A stretch of 64,000 bases of DNA from Oceanobacillus timonensis (lineage in GTDB: Bacteria > Bacillota > Bacilli > Bacillales > Amphibacillaceae), in contig NZ_LT800497.1 of NCBI RefSeq assembly GCF_900166635.1, positions 2,384,378-2,448,377 on the forward strand, read 5' to 3'. The notes beneath the pieces are model-generated. The model was given only the letters and a program-made list of their open reading frames with translations, made no database searches and was not told where the DNA came from. The stretch's first letter is position 1, and the number at the start of each line of letters is the position of its first letter. Shown here one piece after another: positions 8,571 to 17,642 of the stretch. Made by a program: the position numbers and the translations under genes.

Positions 8571-9290
8571 ATGAAATATACATATTTATTGGCAATACCT
8601 TGTTTTCTCCTGCTCTTAAGCGGCTGCATGTATCCGCAAAGTGAACAGTCGGAAAATCAGGTTCCGAATGAAGAGCAATTAGCTGTTGTCCAGCAGGCCG
8701 TTGAAACCTATAGAGAAGGAGAAGATGGTTTAGTGCCAATCCAGACCAAAGACAGCGAAACACATATCTATGAAAAATATTTAATCGATTTCAGACCGAT
8801 GCTGGAGAAAGGGTATCTTTCAGAAATACCGGGAAATGCTTTTGAGGAAGGCGGTGTCTATCAATATACCATTGTTGATCCGGAAGGAGACCTCAAAGTC
8901 AGGCTAATTGATTTACAAGCTACGGAGCAGTTACGGAGCGTCAACGTACGATTGGACACGTATAGACAAGAGCATACGTATCCGGCATTCGGGCAGAAAA
9001 TTACCGATCAAATATATACAGTAGATTATGAAAAACTTGGTTTACAAGAAGCGCCAACCGTAAAAAGTCCTTTTACACAAGCTGATTTACCAATTGTAAT
9101 GGATTTAGACGGAAATCTATACATTGATTATGCTTATGATTTGAATCAGGCGCTGGAGGAAACAGATGATGATTATGAAGAAGGCGAAGATATCCGTCAC
9201 CTTTTAGTAGATGACTCACCATTTGTCCCTGCGTATTCCATGCCATATACCGTAGAAGATGGACAAGCAGTATTTATGGAAGAAGAATAA
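8571..9290 (+). CDS. yphF: Lipoprotein, YphF-like
   Basis: A 239-residue exported protein with a lipoprotein signal peptide (short basic start, hydrophobic core, lipobox LLSGC with the acylated Cys at about residue 19). The mature part is acidic and has no domain that I recognise. The acidity is in keeping with other surface proteins here. Position directly before spoIVA and the length correspond to B. subtilis YphF. Two adjacent ATGs (8568, 8571) are possible; 8571 gives the better spacing to GGGAG at 8559-8563. Role unknown. Confidence 0.7.
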   Translation: MKYTYLLAIPCFLLLLSGCMYPQSEQSENQVPNEEQLAVVQQAVETYREGEDGLVPIQTKDSETHIYEKYLIDFRPMLEKGYLSEIPGNAFEEGGVYQYTIVDPEGDLKVRLIDLQATEQLRSVNVRLDTYRQEHTYPAFGQKITDQIYTVDYEKLGLQEAPTVKSPFTQADLPIVMDLDGNLYIDYAYDLNQALEETDDDYEEGEDIRHLLVDDSPFVPAYSMPYTVEDGQAVFMEEE

Positions 9291-9294
9291 ACGC

Positions 9295-9327
9295 AAAGCC
9301 GTACAATGGATTGTACGGCTTTTTTAA
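9295..9327 (+). terminator. Terminator after the yphF-like gene
   Basis: A perfect 12-bp stem (9295-9306 with 9311-9322), 4-base loop and T run. Confidence 0.9.
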
Positions 9328-9344
9328 TGCATGTAAACAAAACA

Positions 9345-9372
9345 GAATAATTCAATTTATGCTGCATACACA
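9345..9372 (+). promoter_or_regulatory. Sigma-E-type promoter candidate (distal) for spoIVA
   Basis: GAATAAT at 9345-9351 and CATACACA at 9365-9372, spaced 13 bases. This is close to the sigma-E pattern (KMATATT, CATACAnT). Confidence 0.4.
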
Positions 9373-9422
9373 TGAAATATAAGGTTTGTTTTATCTGATA
9401 CAGATAAAATATGTGAAACCAG

Positions 9423-9452
9423 TCATAATCCATTAGGACAACGTCATAGACT
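9423..9452 (+). promoter_or_regulatory. Sigma-E-type promoter candidate (proximal) for spoIVA
   Basis: TCATAAT at 9423-9429, a 15-base spacer and CATAGACT at 9445-9452, one base off the sigma-E -10. Confidence 0.4.
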
Positions 9453-9512
9453 GATAGTGTCCAATTATTACGGGTGATGTATATCAAAGTACGGAGATCG
9501 GGAGGGGATCTT

Positions 9513-10991
9513 TTGGAAAAAACAGATATTTTTAAGGATATATCGAAACGTACAAATGGCGACATATATCTTGGAATCGTCGGAGCAGTCCGTACAGGAA
9601 AGTCCACCTTTATTAAGAAATTCATGGAGTTAGTTGTACTTCCTAATATTGAAAGTGAAAGTGAAAAAGCAAGAGCACACGATGAATTACCACAAAGTGC
9701 TGCTGGAAAAACCATTATGACGACAGAACCAAAGTTTGTTCCGAACCAAGCTGTTCAAGTCAATGTCGAAGATGGATTAGATGTAAACGTCCGCCTCGTT
9801 GACTGTGTCGGATATGCTGTAGAAGGTGCGAAAGGGTTTGAAGACGAAAATGGGCCACGTATGATTCATACACCATGGTATGAGGACCCAATCCCATTTC
9901 ACGATGCAGCAGAAATTGGAACGCGGAAAGTCATTCAGGAACACTCAACCATCGGCGTTGTCGTAACTACAGACGGTTCTATCGGGGAAATCGATAGAGA
10001 AGATTATGTGGAAGCAGAGACAAGGGTGATTGAAGAGTTAAAAGAAGTTGGTAAACCTTTTATTATGGTGATTAATTCAACAGAACCGCAGAGTCAAAGA
10101 ACTTCCATGCTTCGGGAAGAATTGATTCAGGAACACGATATTCCAGTGTTAGCCATGAGCGTAGAAACAATGACGGAACATGATGTTTATAGTGTATTGC
10201 GCGAAGCATTATTTGAATTCCCGGTACTTGAAGTAAATGTGAACCTGCCCAGCTGGGTGATGGTATTAAAAGAAAATCACTGGCTTCGTCAGAATTACCA
10301 GGAAGCCATTCAAGATACAGTGAAGGATATCAAACGTTTGCGTGATGTGGACCATATTGTTGGTTATTTCAGGGATTACGAATATATTGATGGGGCTAAC
10401 CTAGCCGGTATGGAAATGGGAGAAGGCATTGCTGAAATTGATTTACATGCTCCCGACCAATTATATGATCATGTTCTAAAAGAAATTGTCGGAGAAGAAA
10501 TTCGCGGTAAAGACCATTTACTAGAATTGATGCAAGACTTTGCCTATGCAAAACGGGAATACGATCAGGTTTCCGGGGCATTGCAAATGGTAAAACAAAC
10601 TGGTTATGGTATTGCTGCACCAAGTTTAGAAGATATGCAGCTGGATGAACCGGAAATCATCCGGCAGGGCTCCAGATTTGGTGTTCGATTAAAAGCGGTT
10701 GCACCGTCTATTCATATGATTCGGGTCGAAGTGGAATCGGAATTTTCCCCGATTATCGGAACCGAAAAACAAAGTGAAGAGCTGGTCCGTTACCTGATGC
10801 AGGATTTTGAAGAAGATCCGCTATCGATTTGGGAATCTGATATTTTTGGCAGGTCGCTCAGTTCGATTGTCAGAGAAGGTATTCAGGGTAAAATCTCTTT
10901 AATGCCGGAAAATGCAAGATATAAATTAAAAGATACGCTGGAGAGAATTATTAACGAAGGATCAGGCGGTTTAATCGCTATTATATTATAA
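9513..10991 (+). CDS. spoIVA: Stage IV sporulation protein A (spore coat ATPase)
   Basis: Self-assembling ATPase that forms the basement layer of the spore coat around the forespore, made in the mother cell. The 492-residue product is near-colinear with B. subtilis SpoIVA. It has a Walker A (GAVRTGKST, about residues 22-30), the TRAFAC GTPase-like segment DCVGY, and the invariant C-terminal end INEGSGGLIAIIL. The start is TTG at 9513 behind GGAGGGG (9501-9507), giving the exact family length; the upstream ATG at 9477 would add 12 extra residues. Two sigma-E-like promoter motifs lie upstream. Confidence 0.97.
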   Translation: MEKTDIFKDISKRTNGDIYLGIVGAVRTGKSTFIKKFMELVVLPNIESESEKARAHDELPQSAAGKTIMTTEPKFVPNQAVQVNVEDGLDVNVRLVDCVGYAVEGAKGFEDENGPRMIHTPWYEDPIPFHDAAEIGTRKVIQEHSTIGVVVTTDGSIGEIDREDYVEAETRVIEELKEVGKPFIMVINSTEPQSQRTSMLREELIQEHDIPVLAMSVETMTEHDVYSVLREALFEFPVLEVNVNLPSWVMVLKENHWLRQNYQEAIQDTVKDIKRLRDVDHIVGYFRDYEYIDGANLAGMEMGEGIAEIDLHAPDQLYDHVLKEIVGEEIRGKDHLLELMQDFAYAKREYDQVSGALQMVKQTGYGIAAPSLEDMQLDEPEIIRQGSRFGVRLKAVAPSIHMIRVEVESEFSPIIGTEKQSEELVRYLMQDFEEDPLSIWESDIFGRSLSSIVREGIQGKISLMPENARYKLKDTLERIINEGSGGLIAIIL

Positions 10992-11007
10992 AAGAATACA
11001 TCCTGGA

Positions 11008-11040
11008 TAAGCAGCTAAAAAATAGCTGTTTATTTTTTTG
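11008..11040 (+). terminator. Terminator after spoIVA
   Basis: A 10-bp stem with one G-U pair, A-rich loop and a run of seven Ts. Confidence 0.7.
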
Positions 11041-11269
11041 TCTGCATTCCCTGATACCTCATTTTTGATAGCTTTCAAGCAAAAATAAGACAAATGACAG
11101 GTTTTCTAAGAAAATATTTTTCTAGAACGGCAAAAAAAACCGGTAAACACCGTATAGATTTATGGAAAGGTGACAATGCTTGTTCCATAAGAGTTTAGCC
11201 TGCTTCGCTTCAGAAAAAGGAAATTTCATGTAAAATCTCAATAAATTCTAGAGAAATCGATAGTTTTTG

Positions 11270-11298
11270 TTGAATTTTATTTAAAACTCGTTTATTAT
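11270..11298 (+). promoter_or_regulatory. Sigma-A promoter for hbs
   Basis: TTGAAT at 11270-11275, a 17-base spacer and TATTAT at 11293-11298. The predicted start near 11305 gives a leader of about 100 bases. Confidence 0.6.
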
Positions 11299-11330
11299 AA
11301 GCCTTGTCATCACATATTAGGGTGACTTTG

Positions 11331-11399
11331 ATGAAAAAGACCATGGATAGACAGACGGTGTCCGTCTATTTGTCTAAAGAACATCCTGGGAGGAGGTGA
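11331..11399 (+). CDS. Putative 22-codon upstream ORF in the hbs leader
   Basis: ATG at 11331 is preceded by AGGGTGA (11319-11325) at 5 bases. The ORF runs 22 codons and stops with TGA at 11397-11399, inside the AGGAGGTGA ribosome-binding site of hbs, whose ATG is at 11405. The peptide is basic and has no resemblance to a known protein. The placement suggests a leader peptide coupled to hbs translation rather than a functional product. It may be fortuitous. Confidence 0.4.
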   Translation: MKKTMDRQTVSVYLSKEHPGRR

Positions 11400-11404
11400 A
11401 TGTC

Positions 11405-11677
11405 ATGAATAAAACAGATTTAGTAAATGCTGTGGCTGAAAAAAGCGATCTTTCTAAAAAGGATGCAACAAAAGCTGTAGATGCAGTATTTGATGCAGTC
11501 ATGGATTCACTTAAAGACGGTGAAAAAGTACAACTAATCGGTTTTGGTAACTTTGAAGTACGTGAACGTTCTGCACGTAAAGGACGCAATCCGCAAACAG
11601 GAGAAGAAATCGAAATTCCTGCAAGCAAAGTTCCTGCTTTCAAACCAGGTAAAGCTCTTAAGGATAGTGTAAAATAA
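11405..11677 (+). CDS. hbs: DNA-binding protein HU
   Basis: A 90-residue nucleoid protein starting [14 protein letters not shown] and carrying the HU DNA-binding arm signature [21 protein letters not shown] near residues 46-66. It binds DNA non-specifically as a dimer and shapes the nucleoid. AGGAGGTGA (11391-11399) lies 5 bases before the ATG at 11405; the GTG at 11396 is within that site. As in B. subtilis it lies between spoIVA and mtrB and has its own promoter and terminator. Confidence 0.98.
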   Translation: MNKTDLVNAVAEKSDLSKKDATKAVDAVFDAVMDSLKDGEKVQLIGFGNFEVRERSARKGRNPQTGEEIEIPASKVPAFKPGKALKDSVK

Positions 11678-11713
11678 TCTTTTACATATCCGAACCGGAG
11701 TGTACAAAAGGGA

Positions 11714-11750
11714 GGGGCACGTTCATAAACGTGTCCCTTTCCTTGTTTTT
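11714..11750 (+). terminator. Terminator after hbs
   Basis: A 10-bp GC-rich stem (11714-11723 with 11728-11737, one G-U), a 4-base loop and a T-rich tail. Confidence 0.8.
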
Positions 11751-11886
11751 GAACAACCTTTTAAAGGAATTGGTCTCAATAACAGCTAATTTATCCAACA
11801 CAAATATAACGGAGTGCAGACACCTCTCAATGAATCGTGTGTTACTTAAAAACAATCAAATAGTTACAATTAAGGAGGACGAACGG

Positions 11887-12111
11887 ATGGACGGTCAAAA
11901 CACAACAGCAGATTATTTTGTTATCAAAGCGTTAGAAGACGGGGTTCATGTTATCGGGTTAACTCGTGGCAGCGATACAAAATTCCATCATTCGGAAAAA
12001 CTGGATCAAGGGGAAATTATGATTGCGCAATTCACAGAGCATACTTCTGCTATTAAAGTCCGCGGGAAAGCACTTATCCAGACAAGTCACGGTGAAATAA
12101 AAAATGAATAA
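11887..12111 (+). CDS. mtrB: Tryptophan RNA-binding attenuation protein (TRAP)
   Basis: A 74-residue protein that forms an 11-subunit ring. When loaded with tryptophan it binds (G/U)AG repeats in trp leader RNAs. The diagnostic segments [21 protein letters not shown] and [22 protein letters not shown] strands, with the RNA-contacting Lys/Arg residues, are present. The ATG at 11887 follows AAGGAGG (11872-11878) at 8 bases. In B. subtilis it follows folE; here folE is absent and hbs is directly upstream. No trp biosynthesis gene is present in this window. Confidence 0.96.
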   Translation: MDGQNTTADYFVIKALEDGVHVIGLTRGSDTKFHHSEKLDQGEIMIAQFTEHTSAIKVRGKALIQTSHGEIKNE

Positions 12112-12271
12112 GCAGAATTTCCTTCAGCCGGATGCAACTCATTAGGAGACTAACGGCGATTCACCCTGCCGAAAAAGAATGAACACTGCGATTACTTAAC
12201 CCTCTACAGCCCGTCGCAGCGGGAACTATAAAACATAATTATCATTCATTCATCCAACCTGGATTTTGATG

Positions 12272-12303
12272 AAAAGCCTGAAATAAGGGGTTTTATTTTT
12301 TAC
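12272..12303 (+). terminator. Probable terminator after mtrB
   Basis: An imperfect AAAAGCCT/AGGGGTTTT stem followed by a T run. Confidence 0.45.
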
Positions 12304-12353
12304 ACACGTGCGATAATAGAATAATTTCTTTCATTTTTATAACGTGTAAAATG

Positions 12354-12362
12354 TGCTATAAT
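12354..12362 (+). promoter_or_regulatory. Extended -10 promoter for the hepS operon
   Basis: TGCTATAAT at 12354-12362, about 42 bases before the start codon. The -35 is poor, as expected for extended -10 promoters. Confidence 0.55.
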
Positions 12363-12403
12363 AGCTAAAGCGAAGAAAGGCTGAAAGGATTCAGGTGATA
12401 GTG

Positions 12404-13171
12404 TTGACTACATTTATTAGAACAGATAGAGGTTATAGAAAAATACTGGAAAATAAATTGTATGATTCATACATTCATAAGCATATACATTATCCAGTTA
12501 TCGATGAGGAAAAATGGAATTTATTACTTTTTCTTGTTGAACAACATAAATCATTGACTCCCTTGCAGCGTGAAAAGTATATTATTTCAACGATGCTTGT
12601 TCAAATTGCCTTGGATACGCATGATTTTGTTTCCATTAAACAAAGAGCCGATACGGAAAATGAAATGATTAAAAAACAACTTCAGGTTCTTTCAGGGGAC
12701 TACTACAGCGGATTATATTATTTATTATTGGCAGAAGCAGGCGAGATTCCGTTTATTCAGACACTCGCAAATGCCATCCGTGAAATAAATGAGTTGAAAG
12801 TGACTTTATATTATGAAGAGCAATTACCACTTGAAACATGGTTACAGATAAAAATGAAATTAAATGCATCATTACTTGTACATGTGGCGACATATCTGTA
12901 TGGTGCTGAATTAGAATCCATTATCCAAAACTGGCTAATGTACCGTCGTTTAGACACGGAAGAGGCTGATTATGGCTATTCTTTGTTGCGTACAGAATGG
13001 GAAGCACATCATAACAAAGCAACTTCTATGCCTCTGATTGATGGTAAATTGATCCGGGATTATGGAAAAGCTGTCTATCATGCTATTTCCCAGTTATCCG
13101 AATCTAATTTGTTTATGAAACAGTTCATTTATTCTCAGGAAAAGAATGAACTGAGAACGTCAAGACTTTAA
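12404..13171 (+). CDS. hepS: Heptaprenyl diphosphate synthase component I
   Basis: The non-catalytic subunit (255 residues) of the two-component heptaprenyl diphosphate synthase that makes the C35 side chain of menaquinone-7. It lacks the DDxxD motifs, as expected; assignment rests on length, the helical hydrophobic pattern (YYSGLYYLLLAEAGE region near residue 105) and position before menG and hepT. The start is taken as TTG at 12404 because AGGTGA at 12393-12398 is the ribosome-binding site; the GTGs at 12395 and 12401 are inside it or too close. Confidence 0.88.
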   Translation: MTTFIRTDRGYRKILENKLYDSYIHKHIHYPVIDEEKWNLLLFLVEQHKSLTPLQREKYIISTMLVQIALDTHDFVSIKQRADTENEMIKKQLQVLSGDYYSGLYYLLLAEAGEIPFIQTLANAIREINELKVTLYYEEQLPLETWLQIKMKLNASLLVHVATYLYGAELESIIQNWLMYRRLDTEEADYGYSLLRTEWEAHHNKATSMPLIDGKLIRDYGKAVYHAISQLSESNLFMKQFIYSQEKNELRTSRL

Positions 13172-13189
13172 AAGGAAGTGTAATGCATA

Positions 13190-13897
13190 ATGGGTTATTC
13201 ATCAAAAGAAGAACGTGTCCATCACGTTTTTGAGAATATATATAAAAACTACGACGCGATGAATTCTGTGATTTCGTTTAAACAGCATATATTATGGCGT
13301 GAAGATGTCATGAAACGGATGCATGTATCACCGGGAGACAGCGCATTAGATGTATGCTGCGGTACGGGAGACTGGTCCATTTCTTTAGCAAAAGCCGTCG
13401 GTCCGGATGGGAAAGTAATCGGTCTGGATTTCAGCGAAAATATGCTGTCTATCGCGAAAGAAAAAGGAAATCGGGAACAGTTGGATGCAATCGAATGGAT
13501 GCATGGCAATGCAATGGAGCTTCCTTTTGAAGACAATCAATTTGATTACGTAACCATCGGATTCGGTTTACGGAATGTACCGGATTATATGGCCGTTTTA
13601 AAAGAAATGTACCGGGTAGTAAAACCGGGAGGGCAGGTTGTTTGTCTCGAGACATCACAGCCTACTTTGATAGGCTATCGACAACTTTATTATTTTTATT
13701 TCCAATTTATCATGCCATTACTTGGGAAAATATTTGCCAAGAGTTATCAGGAATATTCCTGGCTGCAGGAATCTGCAAAAGATTTCCCGGGCAAAGACCA
13801 ATTGAAACAAATGTTTTTTGATGCAGGCTTCAAGTTTGTTGATGTCAAAACGTATGCCGGCGGTGGTGCTGCCATGCACATGGGGCATAAATCTTAA
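13190..13897 (+). CDS. menG: Demethylmenaquinone methyltransferase
   Basis: SAM-dependent C-methyltransferase of the UbiE/MenG family, the last step of menaquinone synthesis. 235 residues with the SAM-binding loop DVCCGTGDW at about residues 52-60, then GLDFSENML, and the family motif GFGLRNVPD near residue 124. AAAGGAAG lies 11 bases before the ATG. It sits between the two prenyl diphosphate synthase subunits, so chain synthesis and ring methylation are encoded together. Confidence 0.97.
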   Translation: MGYSSKEERVHHVFENIYKNYDAMNSVISFKQHILWREDVMKRMHVSPGDSALDVCCGTGDWSISLAKAVGPDGKVIGLDFSENMLSIAKEKGNREQLDAIEWMHGNAMELPFEDNQFDYVTIGFGLRNVPDYMAVLKEMYRVVKPGGQVVCLETSQPTLIGYRQLYYFYFQFIMPLLGKIFAKSYQEYSWLQESAKDFPGKDQLKQMFFDAGFKFVDVKTYAGGGAAMHMGHKS

Positions 13898-13935
13898 ATG
13901 AAGAATGAATTTACTAGTAAAATAAGGTGACGTAC

Positions 13936-14907
13936 ATGAGACTACCAAAGATTTATGGTTTTTTAACAAAAGATATGGACGCTATTGAAAAAACTTTACA
14001 GCAGAGTATTCAGGCTGAACATCCCATACTTCGAGACGCTTCAACAGCACTTTTGAAAGCAGGGGGAAAACGAATTCGTCCTGTTTTTGTTTTGCTTTCA
14101 TGTCAATTAGGGAATTATGATTCCCAAAAAATACAAAAAGTGGCTGTCACGTTGGAACTGATTCATATGGCAACGCTTGTTCATGACGACGTGATTGATG
14201 AGGCAGAACTCCGTCGCGGAAAACCGACAACCGCTTCCCAATATGGAAACCGGATTGCGATGTATACAGGAGATTTCATTCTTGCAAGGGCTCTGGAAGA
14301 AATTACAAAGATAGAAGATCCAAGAATACATACATTATTATCAAAAACACTTGTGGAGGTATCCATTGGCGAAATTGAACAAATCCAATTTAAATATCAA
14401 TGGAACCAAAACTTGCGTGATTATCTTCGCCGGATAAAAAGGAAGACAGCATTATTAATTGCTTGCAGTTGTAAACTGGGTGCGCTGGTTGGTGGATTAA
14501 GTAATCAGGATGCCAATAAATTATATCGTTATGGGTACAACGTTGGCATGTCTTATCAAATTATTGACGATATTCTTGATTTCACTTCTACGGAAAAAGA
14601 ACTAGGGAAGCCGGCAGGAAATGATTTATTACAAGGGAATATTACACTTCCTGTTCTTTATGCAATGGAGGATAAAGAATTAAGAAAACAATTGACGACA
14701 TTGATTACCAGTAACCAGGATATTAATAAAAGCACCATGCAGAAACTGGTTGCCTGTTTAAAAAATACAGATGCTATCAAACGAAGCTATGCCGTCAGTG
14801 ACCTTTATTTACAAAAGGCATTAAAGTCTTTAGATGGGCTGGAACCATCCAGAGCAAAGAAAAGTTTACAGGATATTGCTGCATTTATTGGAAAAAGACG
14901 CTCCTAA
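13936..14907 (+). CDS. hepT: Heptaprenyl diphosphate synthase component II
   Basis: The catalytic subunit (323 residues) of heptaprenyl diphosphate synthase, partner of HepS. The two aspartate-rich Mg-diphosphate motifs are visible: DDVIDEAELRRGKPT (about residues 84-98) and DDILDF (about residues 212-217). GGKRIRP for isopentenyl diphosphate binding lies near residue 42. The ATG at 13936 is preferred to the GTG at 13927, which lies inside the AAGGTGA ribosome-binding site. Confidence 0.96.
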   Translation: MRLPKIYGFLTKDMDAIEKTLQQSIQAEHPILRDASTALLKAGGKRIRPVFVLLSCQLGNYDSQKIQKVAVTLELIHMATLVHDDVIDEAELRRGKPTTASQYGNRIAMYTGDFILARALEEITKIEDPRIHTLLSKTLVEVSIGEIEQIQFKYQWNQNLRDYLRRIKRKTALLIACSCKLGALVGGLSNQDANKLYRYGYNVGMSYQIIDDILDFTSTEKELGKPAGNDLLQGNITLPVLYAMEDKELRKQLTTLITSNQDINKSTMQKLVACLKNTDAIKRSYAVSDLYLQKALKSLDGLEPSRAKKSLQDIAAFIGKRRS

Positions 14908-14994
14908 TCTAATTAAGATATTGTTATTTGACTGATAATTTGTTACTATTTTAGAGGTTATATTTTTTAATTACATAGAGATAGGGTGATTTGA

Positions 14995-15441
14995 ATGGAA
15001 AAAACTTTTTTAATGGTTAAACCGGATGGTGTTCAACGTAACTTAATCGGAGATATTGTTGCTCGCTTTGAACAAAAAGGGTTTAAATTAGCCGGAGCTA
15101 AGTTAATGACAGTATCTGCCGATTTGGCTGAACAACATTATGCAGAACATAAGGAACGCCCATTTTTTGGCGAACTGGTTGACTTCATTACTTCCGGACC
15201 GGTATTCGCAATGGTTTGGGAAGGAGATAATGTGATTGCTTCCGCTCGTACAATCATGGGAAAAACAAACCCATCTGAGGCACTTCCGGGTACAATTCGC
15301 GGAGATTACGGCATGAATGTCGGCAAAAATATTATTCATGGTTCAGATTCTCCGGAAAGCGCTTCAAGAGAAATCAATCTGTTTTTTAATGAAGAAGAGC
15401 TGAACGATTACAATAAGCAAGACGAAACTTGGATTTATTAA
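14995..15441 (+). CDS. ndk: Nucleoside diphosphate kinase
   Basis: Transfers gamma-phosphate between nucleoside tri- and diphosphates through a phosphohistidine. The 148-residue sequence shows the active-site signature [12 protein letters not shown] with the catalytic His near residue 115, and the N-terminal [23 protein letters not shown] precedes the ATG. It has its own terminator and lies between hepT and cheR as in B. subtilis. Confidence 0.97.
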   Translation: MEKTFLMVKPDGVQRNLIGDIVARFEQKGFKLAGAKLMTVSADLAEQHYAEHKERPFFGELVDFITSGPVFAMVWEGDNVIASARTIMGKTNPSEALPGTIRGDYGMNVGKNIIHGSDSPESASREINLFFNEEELNDYNKQDETWIY

Positions 15442-15456
15442 AGGAAAGCGTTGTGG

Positions 15457-15486
15457 AAACCTCCGTTAAACATACGGAGGTTTTTA
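15457..15486 (+). terminator. Terminator after ndk
   Basis: A perfect 10-bp stem (15457-15466 with 15474-15483) followed by Ts. Confidence 0.85.
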
Positions 15487-15509
15487 TGTACGAGCAGGGA
15501 GGGTAATGG

Positions 15510-16283
15510 ATGAAAGATGATTATGATTTAATGAAACAGAAAGTACATCAATCACTTCAATTAAATCTGAGTTTATATAAAGAAGCGCAAATGAAAAGAC
15601 GGATCACGACGTTAAGGGATAAGCACGGTTTTAAAAGCTATGTTGATTATTTTACGGCTTGTCAGAAAGATGCTGCGTTTCTGGAGGAATTCACAGAAAA
15701 ATTAACCATTAATGTTTCTGAGTTTTACCGGAATCCCAATCGCTGGGACGTTCTGCAGAAGAAAATTATTCCGGAATTAATCAAAAACAAAAGAAAACTG
15801 ACGATTTGGAGTGCTGCCTGTTCTACAGGAGAAGAACCATACAGTTTGGCAATGATGCTGGAAGAACACTTTCCGGATTTAAACTATCAGATTCGTGCTA
15901 CAGATTTTGATCAGGCTGTGTTAAATGCAGCCAAACAAGGGAACTATCAGGAACGTGCTTTAAAAGAACTGCCTGCTGCTTTAAAGAAAAAATATTTCAC
16001 GTCAAACGGTACGATATTTCAGGTGGATCCATCTTTAAGAAAGCATATCCGTTTTGAACGGCATAATTTATTAGAAGACCGTTATCCGAAAGAAGTGGAT
16101 TTGATTGTCTGCCGGAATGTGTTAATCTATTTTACAGAAGAAGCTAAAAAAAATATATTCCGTCACTTTCAGCAATCCTTAGTAACGGGCGGCTGCTTGT
16201 TTGTCGGCAGTACCGAGCAGATATTTAACGCTGGAGAATACGGTTTTTATCTGGAAGACAGCTTTTTTTACCGGAAACAATAA
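15510..16283 (+). CDS. cheR: Chemotaxis protein methyltransferase CheR
   Basis: Methylates glutamates of chemoreceptors with SAM. 257 residues: an N-terminal helical CheR domain with TINVSEFYRNP near residue 70, then the SAM-binding domain with SAACSTGEEPYSLAM near residue 102 and the CRNVLIYF motif near residue 208. GGAGGG lies before the ATG. Its presence implies a motile, chemotactic cell, although no other chemotaxis gene is in the window. Confidence 0.96.
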   Translation: MKDDYDLMKQKVHQSLQLNLSLYKEAQMKRRITTLRDKHGFKSYVDYFTACQKDAAFLEEFTEKLTINVSEFYRNPNRWDVLQKKIIPELIKNKRKLTIWSAACSTGEEPYSLAMMLEEHFPDLNYQIRATDFDQAVLNAAKQGNYQERALKELPAALKKKYFTSNGTIFQVDPSLRKHIRFERHNLLEDRYPKEVDLIVCRNVLIYFTEEAKKNIFRHFQQSLVTGGCLFVGSTEQIFNAGEYGFYLEDSFFYRKQ

Positions 16284-16472
16284 TTAACACTACCCGAAAT
16301 ACAGGAAGATATGATATAGTAATTAGAAAACTTTCAACTATTTAAATGAGTGAAGTATATTCGATATTATCTAAAAAATATGACACGTTCGTTTTTACGA
16401 AATTATTTGGAAGATAACAGCGATTATAAAAATCTCTTTTTCATAGTTTATAAAGGTAAAGGAGAATGTATA

Positions 16473-17642
16473 GTGCGTTATTTAACAGCTGGAGAATCAC
16501 ATGGAAAACAATTAACGACAATTATCGAAGGACTGCCTTCCCAGATGGAATTAAAAGCGGAAGATATCAATAAGAGCCTGCGCAGAAGACAAGGCGGGCA
16601 TGGCAGAGGAAAGAGAATGCAAATTGAAAAGGATACCGTAGATATTACCAGTGGTGTGCGTCACGGGTATACGCTCGGATCTCCTGTTTCACTTGTGATA
16701 CATAATGATGATTTTAAGCATTGGACAGACATCATGGGTGCAGATCCTATGGACGAAGAGGCGAAAATGCGGAGAGTTGTTACAAAACCACGTCCGGGAC
16801 ATGCCGATTTAAATGGCGGTTTGAAATACGGGCACCGCGATATGCGGAATGTTTTAGAACGTTCCTCAGCAAGAGAAACAGCGGCAAGGGTTGCTGCAGG
16901 TGCAGTAGCAAAATCGCTATTAGAACAATTAGGCATTCGTGTCACCGGATATGTTAAAGAAATTGGCGGTATCCGCGCAGAAGAAAAGCCCGATTTATCA
17001 GCAAAAGAACGTGCGGAGGTTTCCGAGAATTCTCCGGTTATGGTATTAGATTCCAATGTGGAACAGCCAATGGTGGAAGCGATAGACGAAGCAAAAAAAG
17101 TGGGCGATTCGATTGGCGGTGTCTGCGAAGTTTATGTAGAAGGATTGCCGGCCGGAATTGGTTCCTATGTACATTATGATAGAAAGCTGGACAGTAAACT
17201 TGCAGCAAGTGTAGTCAGCATTAATGCATTTAAAGGGGTGGAATTCGGTATCGGCTTTGAAGCAGCCCGCCTAAATGGCAGTGAAGTCCATGACGAAATT
17301 ACCTGGAATGAAGCAGATGGATATCATCGCACCACGAACCGTCTGGGCGGTTTAGAAGGCGGCATGAGTACTGGTATGCCTATTATTGTACGTGGTGTGA
17401 TGAAGCCTATCCCGACGCTGATGAAACGACCATTGCAAAGTGTGGATATTGAAACAAAAGAACCTTTTAAAGCGACCGTTGAAAGATCGGATGCCTGTGC
17501 AGTTCCAGCTGCCTCTGTCGTGATGGAACATATCGTTGCTTTTGAAGTAGCGAAAGCTGTCACAGAACAGTTTTCAAGCGACCGTTTTTCACAGCTGAAA
17601 CAGGCTATAGATGCATATAGAGAAGAAATCAGGTGCTTCTAA
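16473..17642 (+). CDS. aroF: Chorismate synthase
   Basis: Last step of the shikimate pathway, EPSP to chorismate, FMN-dependent. 389 residues starting [12 protein letters not shown], with [34 protein letters not shown] and the C-terminal MSTGMPI and [12 protein letters not shown] motifs of the family. The GTG at 16473 is chosen because AAAGGAGAA (16458-16466) is 6 bases upstream and it gives the family N-terminus; an in-frame ATG at 16350 would add 41 unrelated residues. First gene of the aromatic supraoperon; the aroB start follows its stop directly. Confidence 0.96.
   Translation: MRYLTAGESHGKQLTTIIEGLPSQMELKAEDINKSLRRRQGGHGRGKRMQIEKDTVDITSGVRHGYTLGSPVSLVIHNDDFKHWTDIMGADPMDEEAKMRRVVTKPRPGHADLNGGLKYGHRDMRNVLERSSARETAARVAAGAVAKSLLEQLGIRVTGYVKEIGGIRAEEKPDLSAKERAEVSENSPVMVLDSNVEQPMVEAIDEAKKVGDSIGGVCEVYVEGLPAGIGSYVHYDRKLDSKLAASVVSINAFKGVEFGIGFEAARLNGSEVHDEITWNEADGYHRTTNRLGGLEGGMSTGMPIIVRGVMKPIPTLMKRPLQSVDIETKEPFKATVERSDACAVPAASVVMEHIVAFEVAKAVTEQFSSDRFSQLKQAIDAYREEIRCF

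Larger units (their letters stand above)
10992..11330 (+). other. Non-coding stretch between spoIVA and the hbs leader
   Basis: It contains the spoIVA terminator (11008-11040) and the hbs promoter (11270-11298). The A/T-rich middle shows nothing else. Confidence 0.6.
12112..12403 (+). other. Spacer of about 290 bp between mtrB and hepS
   Basis: The first 150 bases are more GC-rich than their surroundings and contain a short CCCG/CGGG hairpin near 12210-12223. I recognise no gene, riboswitch or T-box. A terminator-like hairpin and the hepS promoter occupy the right end. Confidence 0.5.

Noticed and set aside
12112..12403. TRAP-binding (G/U)AG repeats near mtrB or the aro genes
   Set aside because: No series of regularly spaced GAG/TAG triplets was found.
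14928..14952. Promoter TTGACT upstream of ndk
   Set aside because: The -35-like element is good but no -10 lies at 16-18 bases.
16350..16472. 41-residue N-terminal extension of chorismate synthase
   Set aside because: It has no ribosome-binding site and no family similarity; the GTG at 16473 gives the standard N-terminus.
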